From: Cupriavidus taiwanensis
GTDB lineage: Bacteria; Pseudomonadota; Gammaproteobacteria; Burkholderiales; Burkholderiaceae
Assembly (NCBI RefSeq): GCF_900250075.1
Contig: NZ_LT977071.1
Location: 2,251,901-2,315,900, forward strand
DNA: 64,000 nt
Direction of reading: 5' to 3'
The notes under the pieces are model-generated. The model had not been told where the DNA came from, searched no databases, and worked only from the letters and a program-made list of their open reading frames with translations. The position numbers and the translations under genes were made by a program. This document shows positions 36,712 to 44,813 of the stretch, piece after piece (the stretch's first letter is position 1; each line of letters starts with the position of its first letter).

Positions 36712-37656
36712 TTAGCGGTGCATGTCGCGCAGGTCGCGCAGTTCCTGCGAAGCCGCGGTCAGCATGCCGCGCAGCCACACGTGCGCGGCCGAGCGATGGC
36801 GCGACGGATGCCACAGCTGGTAGAAGCGCATGAAGGGGAACTCGATCGGCGGCTCCAGCACCGCCAGCGGCACATGCTGCGCGTGATAGTTGGCGAAGTG
36901 GCGCGCCGTGGTCAGGATCAGGTCGGTGCCGGGAATCAGGCTGGGGGCGAGGTTGAAGTAAGGGCAGCTGACCCGGTTGTCGCGGTGCACGCGCATGGTG
37001 CTCAGGCCCGCATCCACCAGCCCGCGCTGGTCGCGCGAGTACGGCGTCGGCACGATATGCGACGCACCCAGGTAGGCCTGCGCGGTGAACTTGCCGGGCT
37101 GCGCATGCACGCTGTCCTGCGCCACCACGCATACCACCTCGTCCTCCAGCAGCACCGACAGGTGCAGGTGCTCGGGCGGATTGGGCCAGTTGCCGATCAC
37201 GATATCGACCGCGCCCGCCGACAGCGCCTGCTCATAGTCGAAGGTGGCCCCGAGCGGCAGCGCCGACAGCCGCGCATGCGGCGCGGCACGGCGCACGGCG
37301 CGCACCACATGCGCAAAGAACGGCGGCGCCAGGTAGTCCGGCATCGCCACCACGAAGCTCTGCTCGGTGGTGGCCGGGTCGAAGCGGTCGTCAGAGACCA
37401 GCAGGTTGTCCAGCGCGCTGAGCGCTGCCTGCGCATTGCGCGCCAGCTGCAGCGCCCGCTCGGTCGGCACCATCACGTTCTTCTCGCGCGTCAGCAGCGG
37501 GTCGTTGAAGATCGCGCGCAGGCGCTTGAGCGCGGCGCTGATGGCCGGCTGCGACTGGTTCAGGCGGATCGCCGTGCGCGACACGCTCTGCTCGGCAATC
37601 AGGATGCACAGCACGCGCAGCAGGTAAGTGTCGAACGGGTCGTCGGCGCGAATCAT
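36712..37656 (-). CDS. LysR family regulator of the ureide cluster
   Basis: A 314-residue LysR regulator. The helix-turn-helix is at about residues 8-66 (QSVSRTAIRLNQSQPAISAA) and the effector domain follows. It resembles the NodD/SyrM-like subgroup with LLTREKNVMVPTERAL after the HTH. It lies between uraD and the divergent MFS-transthyretin operon, so purine or ureide catabolism is the probable regulon (inference). The start at 37656 matches the family; the frame runs on far upstream as an artefact. Confidence 0.9.
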   Translation of the reverse strand: MIRADDPFDTYLLRVLCILIAEQSVSRTAIRLNQSQPAISAALKRLRAIFNDPLLTREKNVMVPTERALQLARNAQAALSALDNLLVSDDRFDPATTEQSFVVAMPDYLAPPFFAHVVRAVRRAAPHARLSALPLGATFDYEQALSAGAVDIVIGNWPNPPEHLHLSVLLEDEVVCVVAQDSVHAQPGKFTAQAYLGASHIVPTPYSRDQRGLVDAGLSTMRVHRDNRVSCPYFNLAPSLIPGTDLILTTARHFANYHAQHVPLAVLEPPIEFPFMRFYQLWHPSRHRSAAHVWLRGMLTAASQELRDLRDMHR

Positions 37657-38064
37657 GTTGGGTCCGTGGCAGGGGAACAAAGGCAGGGAACAGAGAATGC
37701 ATGGCAGGTGCGGCTGCCGCCGCTCGCGGCGGCGCCGGCACGCCGGGCCATGGCGACTTTGTAGCGTGTCGCGCACCGCACGGCAACCGGTGGAACCCGC
37801 ACGGGCGCCGCCGCGCCGCGCGCGCGGCATCCCTGCAGCGGGCCGATCAGGGTAATCCATAGGTCCGCCGGCAGCCTTCGCCGATTCCCGCAAACCCGCG
37901 CCAGGCAAGGGATTGCGGCCCATATCGACGCTGCTATGGGGCCTATACCAGCCCCCTCGTTTCGCATCGGCGGGCCATTCATATACTTGCTCCCAACCCG
38001 GCGGACCGCATGCAAACCGCCACCAGGCCGCGGCCTGGCAGAACACCACAAGACAGGAGACATC
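37657..38064. promoter_or_regulatory. 408-bp divergent intergenic region
   Basis: This gap separates the LysR gene (minus) from the MFS transporter (plus). No credible gene is seen. The right part has AT-richer sequence around 37975-37995 (CATTCATATACTTGCT), the likely transporter promoter, and AGACAGGAGACATC as ribosome site for the ATG at 38065. No clear palindrome matches the candidate operator near uraD. Confidence 0.45.
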
Positions 38065-39417
38065 ATGTCGATCACGAAACAAGGGGTACCGGTCTTCGCC
38101 GGCACCGCCGAGGACGCCGAGGACAGCGTCTACCGCAAGGTTACCTGGCGCCTGCTGCCATTCCTCGGGGTGCTGTGGGTGCTGGCTTGGCTGGACCGCG
38201 TCAACATCGGCTTCGCCAAGCTGCAGATGCTGGATGCACTGCGCTTCAGCGAGGCCGTGTACGGGCTGGGCGCGGGCATCTTCTTCCTGGGCTACTTCTT
38301 CTTCGAAGTGCCGTCGAACATGCTGCTGCAGAAGATCGGCGCCAAGAAGACGATCATGCGCATCACCATCTGCTGGGGCGTGATCTGCATGCTGCAGAGC
38401 TACGTCACCACGCCCACGCAGTTCTACATCCTGCGCTTCCTGCTGGGCGCGTTCGAAGCGGGCTTCTACCCCGGCGTGATCCTGTACCTGACCTACTGGT
38501 ACCCGTCGCAGCGGCGCGCGCGCGCCTTCGGCACCTTCATGTCGGCATCCGCCATTGCCGGCGTGCTGGGCGGCCCGCTGGCCGGCTGGATCATGACCGG
38601 CATGGCCGGCGTCAGCGGCATGCACGGCTGGCAGTGGCTGTTCATCCTGGAAGGCATCCCGTCGGTGCTGGCCGGCATCTTTGCCTGGTTCTACATGACC
38701 GACAAGCCCGAGCAGGCGCACTGGCTGTCCGACGCCGAGAAGCGCGTGGTGCAGGACGCGCTCAAGCGCGACCACGCCGCCATGGGCGAGCGCGGCCACG
38801 ACTGGCGCACGCTCTTCACCAACCCCAAGGTCTGGCTGCTGATCGCGATCTTCTTCTGCCTGCTGTGCGCCAACTCGACGCTGACCTTCTGGATCCCGAC
38901 CATCATCAAGGACGTGGGCTTCACCACGCCGATGGCGGTGGGCTGGATCGCCGCGGTGGCGTACCTGTGCGGCGCCGCCGGCATGATCCTCAATGGCGCG
39001 CATTCCGACCGCCGCAATGAAGTGCGCTGGCACTTCAGCGGCGCGGCGCTGGTCGGCGGCGGTGCCATGGCCGTGCTGGCGGTGCTGCTGGGCGCGCAGG
39101 TGCTGTCGCCGGTGATCGCGCTGCTGGCCATGACCGCCGCGCTGGTCGGCACCATGAGCGCGATCCCGGTGTTCTGGCAACTGCCCAACCGCTACCTGGC
39201 CGGCAGCGCCGCCGCGGTGGGCGTGGCCCTGATCAACTCGGTGGCCAACCTGGCCGGCTTCGGCGCGCCGTACGTGATGGGGCTGGTCAAGAACACCACC
39301 GGCAAGCTCACCTCCGGGCTGTACCTGGTGGCGGTGATCGAAGTGCTGGCCGCGGTGCTGGTGCTGGTGGGCATCCGCCAGCTGCGCGGCAAGACCGCAC
39401 CGGCACCTGTACGTTAA
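38065..39417 (+). CDS. MFS transporter, anion:cation symporter family
   Basis: A 450-residue, 12-segment carrier. The N-terminus YRKVTWRLLPFLGVLWVLAW and [14 protein letters not shown] mark the ACS family. The loop [17 protein letters not shown] precedes helix 7. It is followed after 10 bp by the transthyretin-like gene and then HIU hydrolase, so it may import urate, allantoin or another ureide. The ATG at 38065 is chosen for its strong GGAGA. It resembles the MFS protein at 25691 and is probably a diverged paralogue. Confidence 0.9.
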   Translation: MSITKQGVPVFAGTAEDAEDSVYRKVTWRLLPFLGVLWVLAWLDRVNIGFAKLQMLDALRFSEAVYGLGAGIFFLGYFFFEVPSNMLLQKIGAKKTIMRITICWGVICMLQSYVTTPTQFYILRFLLGAFEAGFYPGVILYLTYWYPSQRRARAFGTFMSASAIAGVLGGPLAGWIMTGMAGVSGMHGWQWLFILEGIPSVLAGIFAWFYMTDKPEQAHWLSDAEKRVVQDALKRDHAAMGERGHDWRTLFTNPKVWLLIAIFFCLLCANSTLTFWIPTIIKDVGFTTPMAVGWIAAVAYLCGAAGMILNGAHSDRRNEVRWHFSGAALVGGGAMAVLAVLLGAQVLSPVIALLAMTAALVGTMSAIPVFWQLPNRYLAGSAAAVGVALINSVANLAGFGAPYVMGLVKNTTGKLTSGLYLVAVIEVLAAVLVLVGIRQLRGKTAPAPVR

Positions 39418-39427
39418 GGAGCCTGAG

Positions 39428-39937
39428 ATGGACGACCATACCTTTGATCCCGCGCGCCGGCGCTTCGCGCTGCAATCGATGACGCTGGGCGGCGGCGCGC
39501 TGCTGGCCGGCGCCAGCTGGGGCGCCACGCCGCATGCGCCGGCGCCGAACCAGACCGCGGCGCCGGTGCAGCAAGGCGGCCTGAGCCCGCGCCTGACGCT
39601 GCATGCGCTGGACACCTACCACGGCACCCCCGCGGCCGGCATGCGCGTGGAGATGTTCCGCATCGACAATGGCCAGCGCGTGCCGCTGCCGACCGTCACG
39701 CTGGCCGCCAACGGCCGCAGCGAGCCGCCGCTGCTGATCGGCGACAGCTACCGCACCGGCACCTATGAGCTGATCCTGCACGCCGACGAGTACTTCGCCG
39801 CGCGCAAGGCCAGCCTGCCGCAACCGTCGTTCCTGTCGAAGATCCCGCTGCGCGTGCGCGTCACCGACGCCGGCCAGCGCATCCACCTGCCCGTGCTGTT
39901 CGGGCCGTGGAGCTACAACTACTACCGCGGCAGCTGA
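39428..39937 (+). CDS. exported transthyretin-like protein (HIU hydrolase paralogue)
   Basis: A 169-residue protein. The N-terminus RRRFALQSMTLGGGALLAGA looks like a twin-arginine signal. The mature part (about residues 55-169) is a transthyretin/5-hydroxyisourate hydrolase domain with LTLHALDTYHGTPAAGM, then IHLPVLFGPWSYNYYRGS ending in the family's YRGS tetrapeptide. His, Arg (NGRSEPP) and His positions of the active site are kept, so it may be catalytic in the periplasm. It is between the MFS gene and the cytoplasmic HIU hydrolase. The exact substrate is uncertain. Confidence 0.82.
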   Translation: MDDHTFDPARRRFALQSMTLGGGALLAGASWGATPHAPAPNQTAAPVQQGGLSPRLTLHALDTYHGTPAAGMRVEMFRIDNGQRVPLPTVTLAANGRSEPPLLIGDSYRTGTYELILHADEYFAARKASLPQPSFLSKIPLRVRVTDAGQRIHLPVLFGPWSYNYYRGS

Positions 39938-39967
39938 GCGCGCGGCCCAACCCGGAGAGATCGCATC

Positions 39968-40303
39968 ATGGCAGGTATCAGCACCCATGTGCTCGACGTA
40001 TCGCTGGGCCGCCCGGTGGCCGGCATGCAGGTCGAGCTGTTCGACGTCGCGGTGCAGCCGCCCCGGCTGCTGGCGCGCACCCGCACCAACCACGACGGCC
40101 GCACCGATGCGCCGATGCTGCCGCCGGCGCAGGCGCGCACCGGCGAGTTCGAGCTGCGCTTCTGGGTGGCGGATTACTTCCGCACCCCCGACGTGTTCGC
40201 CGACATCGTGCCGGTGCGCTTCACCGTCGCGGATGCCGCGCAGCACTACCATGTGCCGCTGCTGTGCTCGCCGTGGAGCTTCGGCACCTATCGCGGCAGT
40301 TGA
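39968..40303 (+). CDS. uraH: 5-hydroxyisourate hydrolase
   Basis: A 111-residue cytoplasmic transthyretin-fold hydrolase that opens 5-hydroxyisourate to OHCU, the substrate of UraD encoded nearby. Canonical motifs are STHVLDVSLGRPVAGM at the start, TNHDGRTD carrying the catalytic Arg, and HYHVPLLCSPWSFGTYRGS at the end. It forms a tetramer in the family. The gene is 30 bp after its exported paralogue, with GGAGAG before the ATG. It converges with the HxlR gene. Confidence 0.93.
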   Translation: MAGISTHVLDVSLGRPVAGMQVELFDVAVQPPRLLARTRTNHDGRTDAPMLPPAQARTGEFELRFWVADYFRTPDVFADIVPVRFTVADAAQHYHVPLLCSPWSFGTYRGS

Positions 40304-40324
40304 GCACCAGCGCACAGGCCGCGC

Positions 40325-40771
40325 CTACCGCGGCTTGCGCACCTCCGCCTCGTCGTGCGACAGCACCTTGCCGTCGCCGGAGCGCGGCATCATCGGCGGC
40401 ACCGGCTTGCCGGTGCGCTTTTCCACCAGTTGCGAGCGGCGCTCGCCGCGCGCGAACAGGTGGTGTTCCCCCCACTGGCGCAACGCCACGACGATGGGGA
40501 ACAGGCTCTCTCCCATTTCCGTCAGCACGTATTCCTGGTAGGCACTGCCGTCCGAGGCCGGCCGCGTCGCCAGGATGCCGGCTTCCACCAGCCGGCGCAG
40601 GCGATCAGACAGGATATTGCGCGCCACCGCCAGGCTGCGCTGGAAGTCGCTGAAGCGGTGCATGCCGTCGAAGGCATCGCGCACGATCATCAGCGACCAG
40701 CGGTCGCCGACCAGCGCCAGCGCGCGCGCCACGGGGCAGGTGTCTTCGCTCGGGTCCTTGCGGGTGACCAT
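40325..40771 (-). CDS. HxlR family regulator
   Basis: A 148-residue winged-helix regulator. The HxlR core is CPVARALALVGDRWSLMIVR then FSDFQRSLAVARNILSDRL, with a conserved N-terminal cysteine (CPV) that often serves as a redox or aldehyde sensor. It is divergent from the MFS efflux gene at 40878, and two matching operator sites lie between them. A role as repressor of that pump is likely. Confidence 0.9.
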   Translation of the reverse strand: MVTRKDPSEDTCPVARALALVGDRWSLMIVRDAFDGMHRFSDFQRSLAVARNILSDRLRRLVEAGILATRPASDGSAYQEYVLTEMGESLFPIVVALRQWGEHHLFARGERRSQLVEKRTGKPVPPMMPRSGDGKVLSHDEAEVRKPR

Positions 40772-40810
40772 GTCAGGTAAGCCTTGGGCGCATCGCCCGC
40801 CGTCAAAAGT

Positions 40811-40864
40811 GGTTGCATTTTAAAACCGGCAGGCTTACGCTTCAACTGGTTTTAATTTGCAACC
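40811..40864. promoter_or_regulatory. double palindromic operator between hxlR-type and MFS genes
   Basis: Two 17-bp sites, GGTTGCATTTTAAAACC (40811-40827) and GGTTTTAATTTGCAACC (40848-40864), face each other. Each is a GGTT-N9-AACC palindrome and the second is the near-exact reverse complement of the first. The wider arms (40807-40827 and 40848-40868) match at 19 of 21 positions. The spacing between centres is 37 bp. They fill the gap between the divergent starts, ending 13 bp before the MFS ATG. This suits binding of two regulator dimers that repress both genes. Confidence 0.75.
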
Positions 40865-40877
40865 ACTTGGAAGCGAT

Positions 40878-42125
40878 ATGGAAACCTGCTCGCGGGCGCC
40901 GGATACGACATCGCCCACCGCCCCCACCGCTTGCCCGGCGGCCTTGCCCGCATCGCTGCCGCGCGCCGCGGTGCTGCTGTTCGCCTGCGCCAGCGGGCTG
41001 AGCGTTGCCAACGTCTATTACGCGCAGCCGCTGCTGGACGCGCTGATGGTGGATTTCCACATCGGCGCCGCCGCCATCGGCGGCGTGGTCACCGCCACCC
41101 AGGCCGGCTGTGCACTGGCGCTGCTGTTGCTGGTGCCGCTCGGCGACCTGCTGCCTCGCCGCCGCCTGATGCTGGCGCAGGTTCTGGCGCTGGCCGGCGC
41201 GCTGGCCGTGGTGGCGCTGGCGCCATCGGTGCCGATGCTGCTGGCGGGGATGCTGCTGACCGGCCTGCTCGGCACCGCCATGACCCAGGGACTGATTGCC
41301 TACGCGGCCGCCGCGGCGGCGCCAGGGGAACGCGGGCACGTGGTCGGCACCGCGCAGGGCGGCGTGTTCGCCGGCTTGCTGCTGGCGCGCGTGGTCGCCG
41401 GCGCCGTCAGCGACCTGGCCGGCTGGCGCAGCGTCTATGTCTGCGCCGCCGCTGCCATGCTGGTGCTGGCCTTGCTGCTGTGGCGCTCGCTGCCGCCGCT
41501 GCCGGGCCCCGCGCAGCGGATGCGCTATGCCAGCCTGGTGTGGTCGATGTTCGCGCTGCTGCGCCGCGACCGGGTCCTGCAGATCCGCGGCATGATCGCG
41601 CTGCTGATGTTCGCCGCGTTCAATATCTTCTGGAGCGCGCTGGTGCTGCCGCTGAGCGCCCCGCCCTACCAGCTGTCTCACACCGCCATCGGCGCCTTCG
41701 GGCTGGTCGGCGCGGCCGGTGCGCTGGCCGCGGCGCGCGCGGGACGCTGGGCGGACCAGGGCCTCGGCCAGCGCACCACCTGCGCGGCGCTGGTGCTGCT
41801 GGTGGCCGCCTGGCTGCCGCTGTCATGGCTGGGCAGCTCGCTGTGGCCGCTGGCGCTGGGCATCGTGCTGCTCGACCTGGGCGGCCAGGCCATCCATGTC
41901 ACCAACCAGAGCATGATCTTCCGCGCCGACGCCACCGCGCACAGCCGGCTGGTCGGCGCGTACATGCTGTTCTATGCGACCGGCAGCGGCCTGGGCGCGC
42001 TTGCCACCACGGCGACCTATGACGCCGCCGGCTGGCGCGGCGTTTGCCTGCTGGGCGCGGGCGTCAGCTTGCTGGCGCTGTGGTTCTGGGCCGGCACGCG
42101 GCGATGGATGGCGGCGCGCTGCTGA
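40878..42125 (+). CDS. MFS efflux transporter (DHA1-like)
   Basis: A 415-residue, 12-segment major facilitator of the drug/arabinose efflux type. It starts with CASGLSVANVYYAQPLLDAL, a hallmark of this subgroup, and carries the motif PLGDLLPRRRLMLAQ in loop 2-3. Its promoter overlaps a double palindrome bound presumably by the divergent HxlR regulator. The natural substrate is unknown; export of toxic small molecules is likely. The ATG at 40878 has GGAAG upstream. Confidence 0.88.
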   Translation: METCSRAPDTTSPTAPTACPAALPASLPRAAVLLFACASGLSVANVYYAQPLLDALMVDFHIGAAAIGGVVTATQAGCALALLLLVPLGDLLPRRRLMLAQVLALAGALAVVALAPSVPMLLAGMLLTGLLGTAMTQGLIAYAAAAAAPGERGHVVGTAQGGVFAGLLLARVVAGAVSDLAGWRSVYVCAAAAMLVLALLLWRSLPPLPGPAQRMRYASLVWSMFALLRRDRVLQIRGMIALLMFAAFNIFWSALVLPLSAPPYQLSHTAIGAFGLVGAAGALAAARAGRWADQGLGQRTTCAALVLLVAAWLPLSWLGSSLWPLALGIVLLDLGGQAIHVTNQSMIFRADATAHSRLVGAYMLFYATGSGLGALATTATYDAAGWRGVCLLGAGVSLLALWFWAGTRRWMAARC

Positions 42126-42157
42126 CCAGGCCAGCGGGGGCGCAGCGCCTGGCCAGT

Positions 42158-43150
42158 TCACTCGGGCTCGATGCCCGCGGCCTTGATCACCTTGGCCCAT
42201 TTCAGGGTTTCGCTGCGGACGAAGGCGGCCAGTTCCTCGGGCGTGGACGGCGAGGGTTCGCCGCCGCTGCGGGCAAAGTATTCCGCGGCAGCCGGACCGG
42301 TCAGCCCGTTGCGCATCAGGCCGCTCATGCGATCCACCACAGCCCTGGGCGTCCCGGCCGGGAAAAAGGCTGCCGCCCACGCCACCATCTCATAGCCCGG
42401 CAGGCCGCTCTCGGCCATGGTCGGCACATCCTTCAGCACCGGATTGCGTTGCGCCGTGGTCACCGCGATGGCGCGCAGCTTGCCACCCTGGATCAACGGC
42501 ATGGCTGGCGAGACGTCGCTGATCATGAAGTCGACCTGGTGTCCCATCAGGTCGTTGAGCGCCAGCGGCACCCCCTTGTACGGCACGTGCAAGGCCTGCA
42601 CGCCGGCCAGCATCTTGTAGAGTTCACTGGCGATACGGGTCGACGAACTGCCGCTGGCAAATGTGAGTGCCCCTTGCCGGGCCCGCGCCAGCGCCGTCAG
42701 GTCCGCCAGCGTGCGCACCGGGCTGTCGGACGGCACCACCAGCACCAGCCCGCTCTTGACGATCAGCGATGCCGGCGCGAAGTCCTTGACCGGATCATAA
42801 GGAAGCTTCTTGAACAAGGACGCGTTGGCGGCATGCGTGGTATTGGTCGTCACCAGCATGGTGTAACCGTCGCCCGGCGCGCCGGCGACCGCCTTGGCCG
42901 CAATGAAGCCGTTGGCGCCCGGGCGGTTGTCGACCACGACGGGCTTGCCGGTCTGCGCAGTGATGCGCTCGCCGATGAAGCGGGCGCTGCTGTCGGTGCC
43001 GCTGCCCGCCGGGAACGGCACGACGACGCGAATCGCCTTCTCAGGGTACTGGCCGGCGTCGGCGGCCCGCGCGGCCCCGATCGTTGCCGTCGCGGCCGCC
43101 AGCGGCAGCAGCAGGCCGGCCGCCGCCTTGCGCATGCATGGATGCATCAT
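42158..43150 (-). CDS. Bug family periplasmic solute-binding protein
   Basis: A 330-residue TctC-like receptor with a signal peptide ending at GAARAAD. Ligand loops are IRVVVPFPAGSGTDSSARF, DNRPGANGF, APGDGYTM and PYKGVPLALNDLMGHQVDF. The start ATG at 43150 has GAGGAG upstream. It is the last gene of the six-gene minus-strand acyl-CoA operon, after the double-cupin gene, so its ligand should be that pathway's acid. It ends 33 bp from the convergent MFS gene. Confidence 0.88.
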   Translation of the reverse strand: MMHPCMRKAAAGLLLPLAAATATIGAARAADAGQYPEKAIRVVVPFPAGSGTDSSARFIGERITAQTGKPVVVDNRPGANGFIAAKAVAGAPGDGYTMLVTTNTTHAANASLFKKLPYDPVKDFAPASLIVKSGLVLVVPSDSPVRTLADLTALARARQGALTFASGSSSTRIASELYKMLAGVQALHVPYKGVPLALNDLMGHQVDFMISDVSPAMPLIQGGKLRAIAVTTAQRNPVLKDVPTMAESGLPGYEMVAWAAAFFPAGTPRAVVDRMSGLMRNGLTGPAAAEYFARSGGEPSPSTPEELAAFVRSETLKWAKVIKAAGIEPE

Positions 43151-43209
43151 GGTTGTCTCCTCGTGCCTTTGGCATCTATTGATGGTTGGTGCGCTGGCTG
43201 CGGTCCGGC

Positions 43210-43971
43210 TCAGCCTGAGGCGTCGTGCGCGCGCACCAGGATGGCTTCGCACCCGCCAGCCAGCGCGGCGAAGCTGAAACGCCCGTCCTCCGGCACAAAG
43301 ACCCAGTCGCCGGAATCCGCGGTGAAGCCCTGGCCGTTGATCTCGCCGCTGATCGACCCCGACTGCAGGAACAGCACCTGCTCGGTGCCCGGCACCGTAT
43401 GGGCTTCTGCACCGCCAGACGCTTGCACGGCAAGCTGGCAAATATCCAGGTGACGCGCATTGACCGTCTCGCGCGTGATAACGGGCCGGGCAAGCGCTCC
43501 GTGGTAGTGAGGCAGGCTGCGCGCCGCGGCGTGCATCGGCACCTCGCGCACGGTGTCCGCGTGGACGCGGCAGCGCGGGTCGTCCGCGCCATCGGCCACC
43601 GTGGCGGCGTCGGGGTTTTCGCTGTACGGCGGCGCGTAGACCACCATGACCTGCACCGGCGCTTCGCTGACCACCTCGAAGCGGTGGAATACCCCCATCG
43701 GGTTAAAGCTCCAGTCTCCCGCGCGCAGCATGTGCGAGCGGCCCGCGCTCTCCCCAATGCCCTCGCCCTGCACCAGGTACGACGCCTGCTCCAGGTTCGG
43801 ATGCGCATGAGGCAAGGCGCCGTGGCCGCGAGAGATCGTGCCCAGCAGCACTTCGACGCGCCGCGCGCCGACGGTCTCCCTGCCGATGACGCGCTGGTTG
43901 GCGGTGCCGGTATGGTTCGCCGGGGAATACGCGGGCACATCGGCCGCGCGCCTTACGAATGGCGATGTCAT
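43210..43971 (-). CDS. double-cupin protein (gentisate dioxygenase-like fold)
   Basis: A 253-residue bicupin. The first cupin (about residues 30-125) carries PHAHPNLEQASYLVQGEG, with an HxH...E metal set. The second (about 160-250) has EAHTVPGTEQVLFLQSGS, in which the second His is replaced, so only one domain probably binds metal. It is placed between the GntR regulator and the Bug receptor of the operon. Possible roles are a dioxygenase, isomerase or small-molecule sensor. No precise family member is recognised. Confidence 0.72.
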   Translation of the reverse strand: MTSPFVRRAADVPAYSPANHTGTANQRVIGRETVGARRVEVLLGTISRGHGALPHAHPNLEQASYLVQGEGIGESAGRSHMLRAGDWSFNPMGVFHRFEVVSEAPVQVMVVYAPPYSENPDAATVADGADDPRCRVHADTVREVPMHAAARSLPHYHGALARPVITRETVNARHLDICQLAVQASGGAEAHTVPGTEQVLFLQSGSISGEINGQGFTADSGDWVFVPEDGRFSFAALAGGCEAILVRAHDASG

Positions 43972-43985
43972 GGCTGGTCTCCTTG

Positions 43986-44813
43986 CTAGTCTTCTTCGCG
44001 GGCAGCGGCCTTCGGTATGGCCAGCTCGGGGTAGCGCTCGGTGAGCTGAGCGGGCATTTCCACGTCCAGGATGAAGCGGTCGCCGCGATACCAGAAGCGG
44101 CCTGCCGTCAGCACGTTGCCATCGACATCCAGCGTGGTGCGGACCATGCGCGCCACCGGTGCCGCGAAGGCGTAGTCCAGCGCGCGCGCCAGCATGGCAT
44201 CGGCCGGTTCCACGGTCAGGGTCTGGCGCATCATGCCAAGGCGGTCGCCCAGCTGCTGCCGCAACAGGTGGGCGATCTTGTGGTGATTCTCGGCGCCGCG
44301 CGGAAACCTGGCGAACACCGGTTCCGCCACATACAGATCGATCAGGCAGAACGGCACACCGTCATGCACATGCAGCTTGCGCAGCATCACGTAGCGATCC
44401 ATCAACACGCCGCAAGTGGCAAGCCCGGGTGGCAGGCTCACACCCTTGCGCTTTTCCAGGATGCGGATCTCGAGATCGCTGGCGCCGACCGAGACATCGT
44501 TGATCGCCGAGCGCATGCCTTCGCCCGGTCCGGACGGCGCGCTGATGACGTGGGTGCCGCGCCCGCGCTGGCTACTGATCAGCCCTTCCTCGGTCAGCAG
44601 CGCATAGGCCTGCCTTACCGTGACCTTGGCAATGCCATAGGTGTGCGCAAGATGCTCCACCGTAGGCAACTGGTGCCCGACCGGATACTCGCCCGAGACG
44701 ATCTTGTGGCGCAGCACGCTGGCCAGCTGGCGGTAGCGGGTCACGCCGCCGGCATTGTCGTCGCCCAGTGCAACGCCGTCATTAGCCGCGATCTTTTGCG
44801 TGGCGCGCGTCAT
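43986..44813 (-). CDS. GntR family regulator with UTRA domain, embedded in operon
   Basis: A 275-residue HutC-type regulator. The winged helix is at about residues 25-90 (PTVEHLAHTYGIAKVTVRQA), with a UTRA effector domain after it. Its ATG overlaps the AtuA-like stop (ATGA), so it is translated from the operon it presumably controls, a feedback layout. It is followed 14 bp later by the bicupin gene. The effector is probably an intermediate of the acyl-CoA pathway. Confidence 0.88.
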   Translation of the reverse strand: MTRATQKIAANDGVALGDDNAGGVTRYRQLASVLRHKIVSGEYPVGHQLPTVEHLAHTYGIAKVTVRQAYALLTEEGLISSQRGRGTHVISAPSGPGEGMRSAINDVSVGASDLEIRILEKRKGVSLPPGLATCGVLMDRYVMLRKLHVHDGVPFCLIDLYVAEPVFARFPRGAENHHKIAHLLRQQLGDRLGMMRQTLTVEPADAMLARALDYAFAAPVARMVRTTLDVDGNVLTAGRFWYRGDRFILDVEMPAQLTERYPELAIPKAAAREED

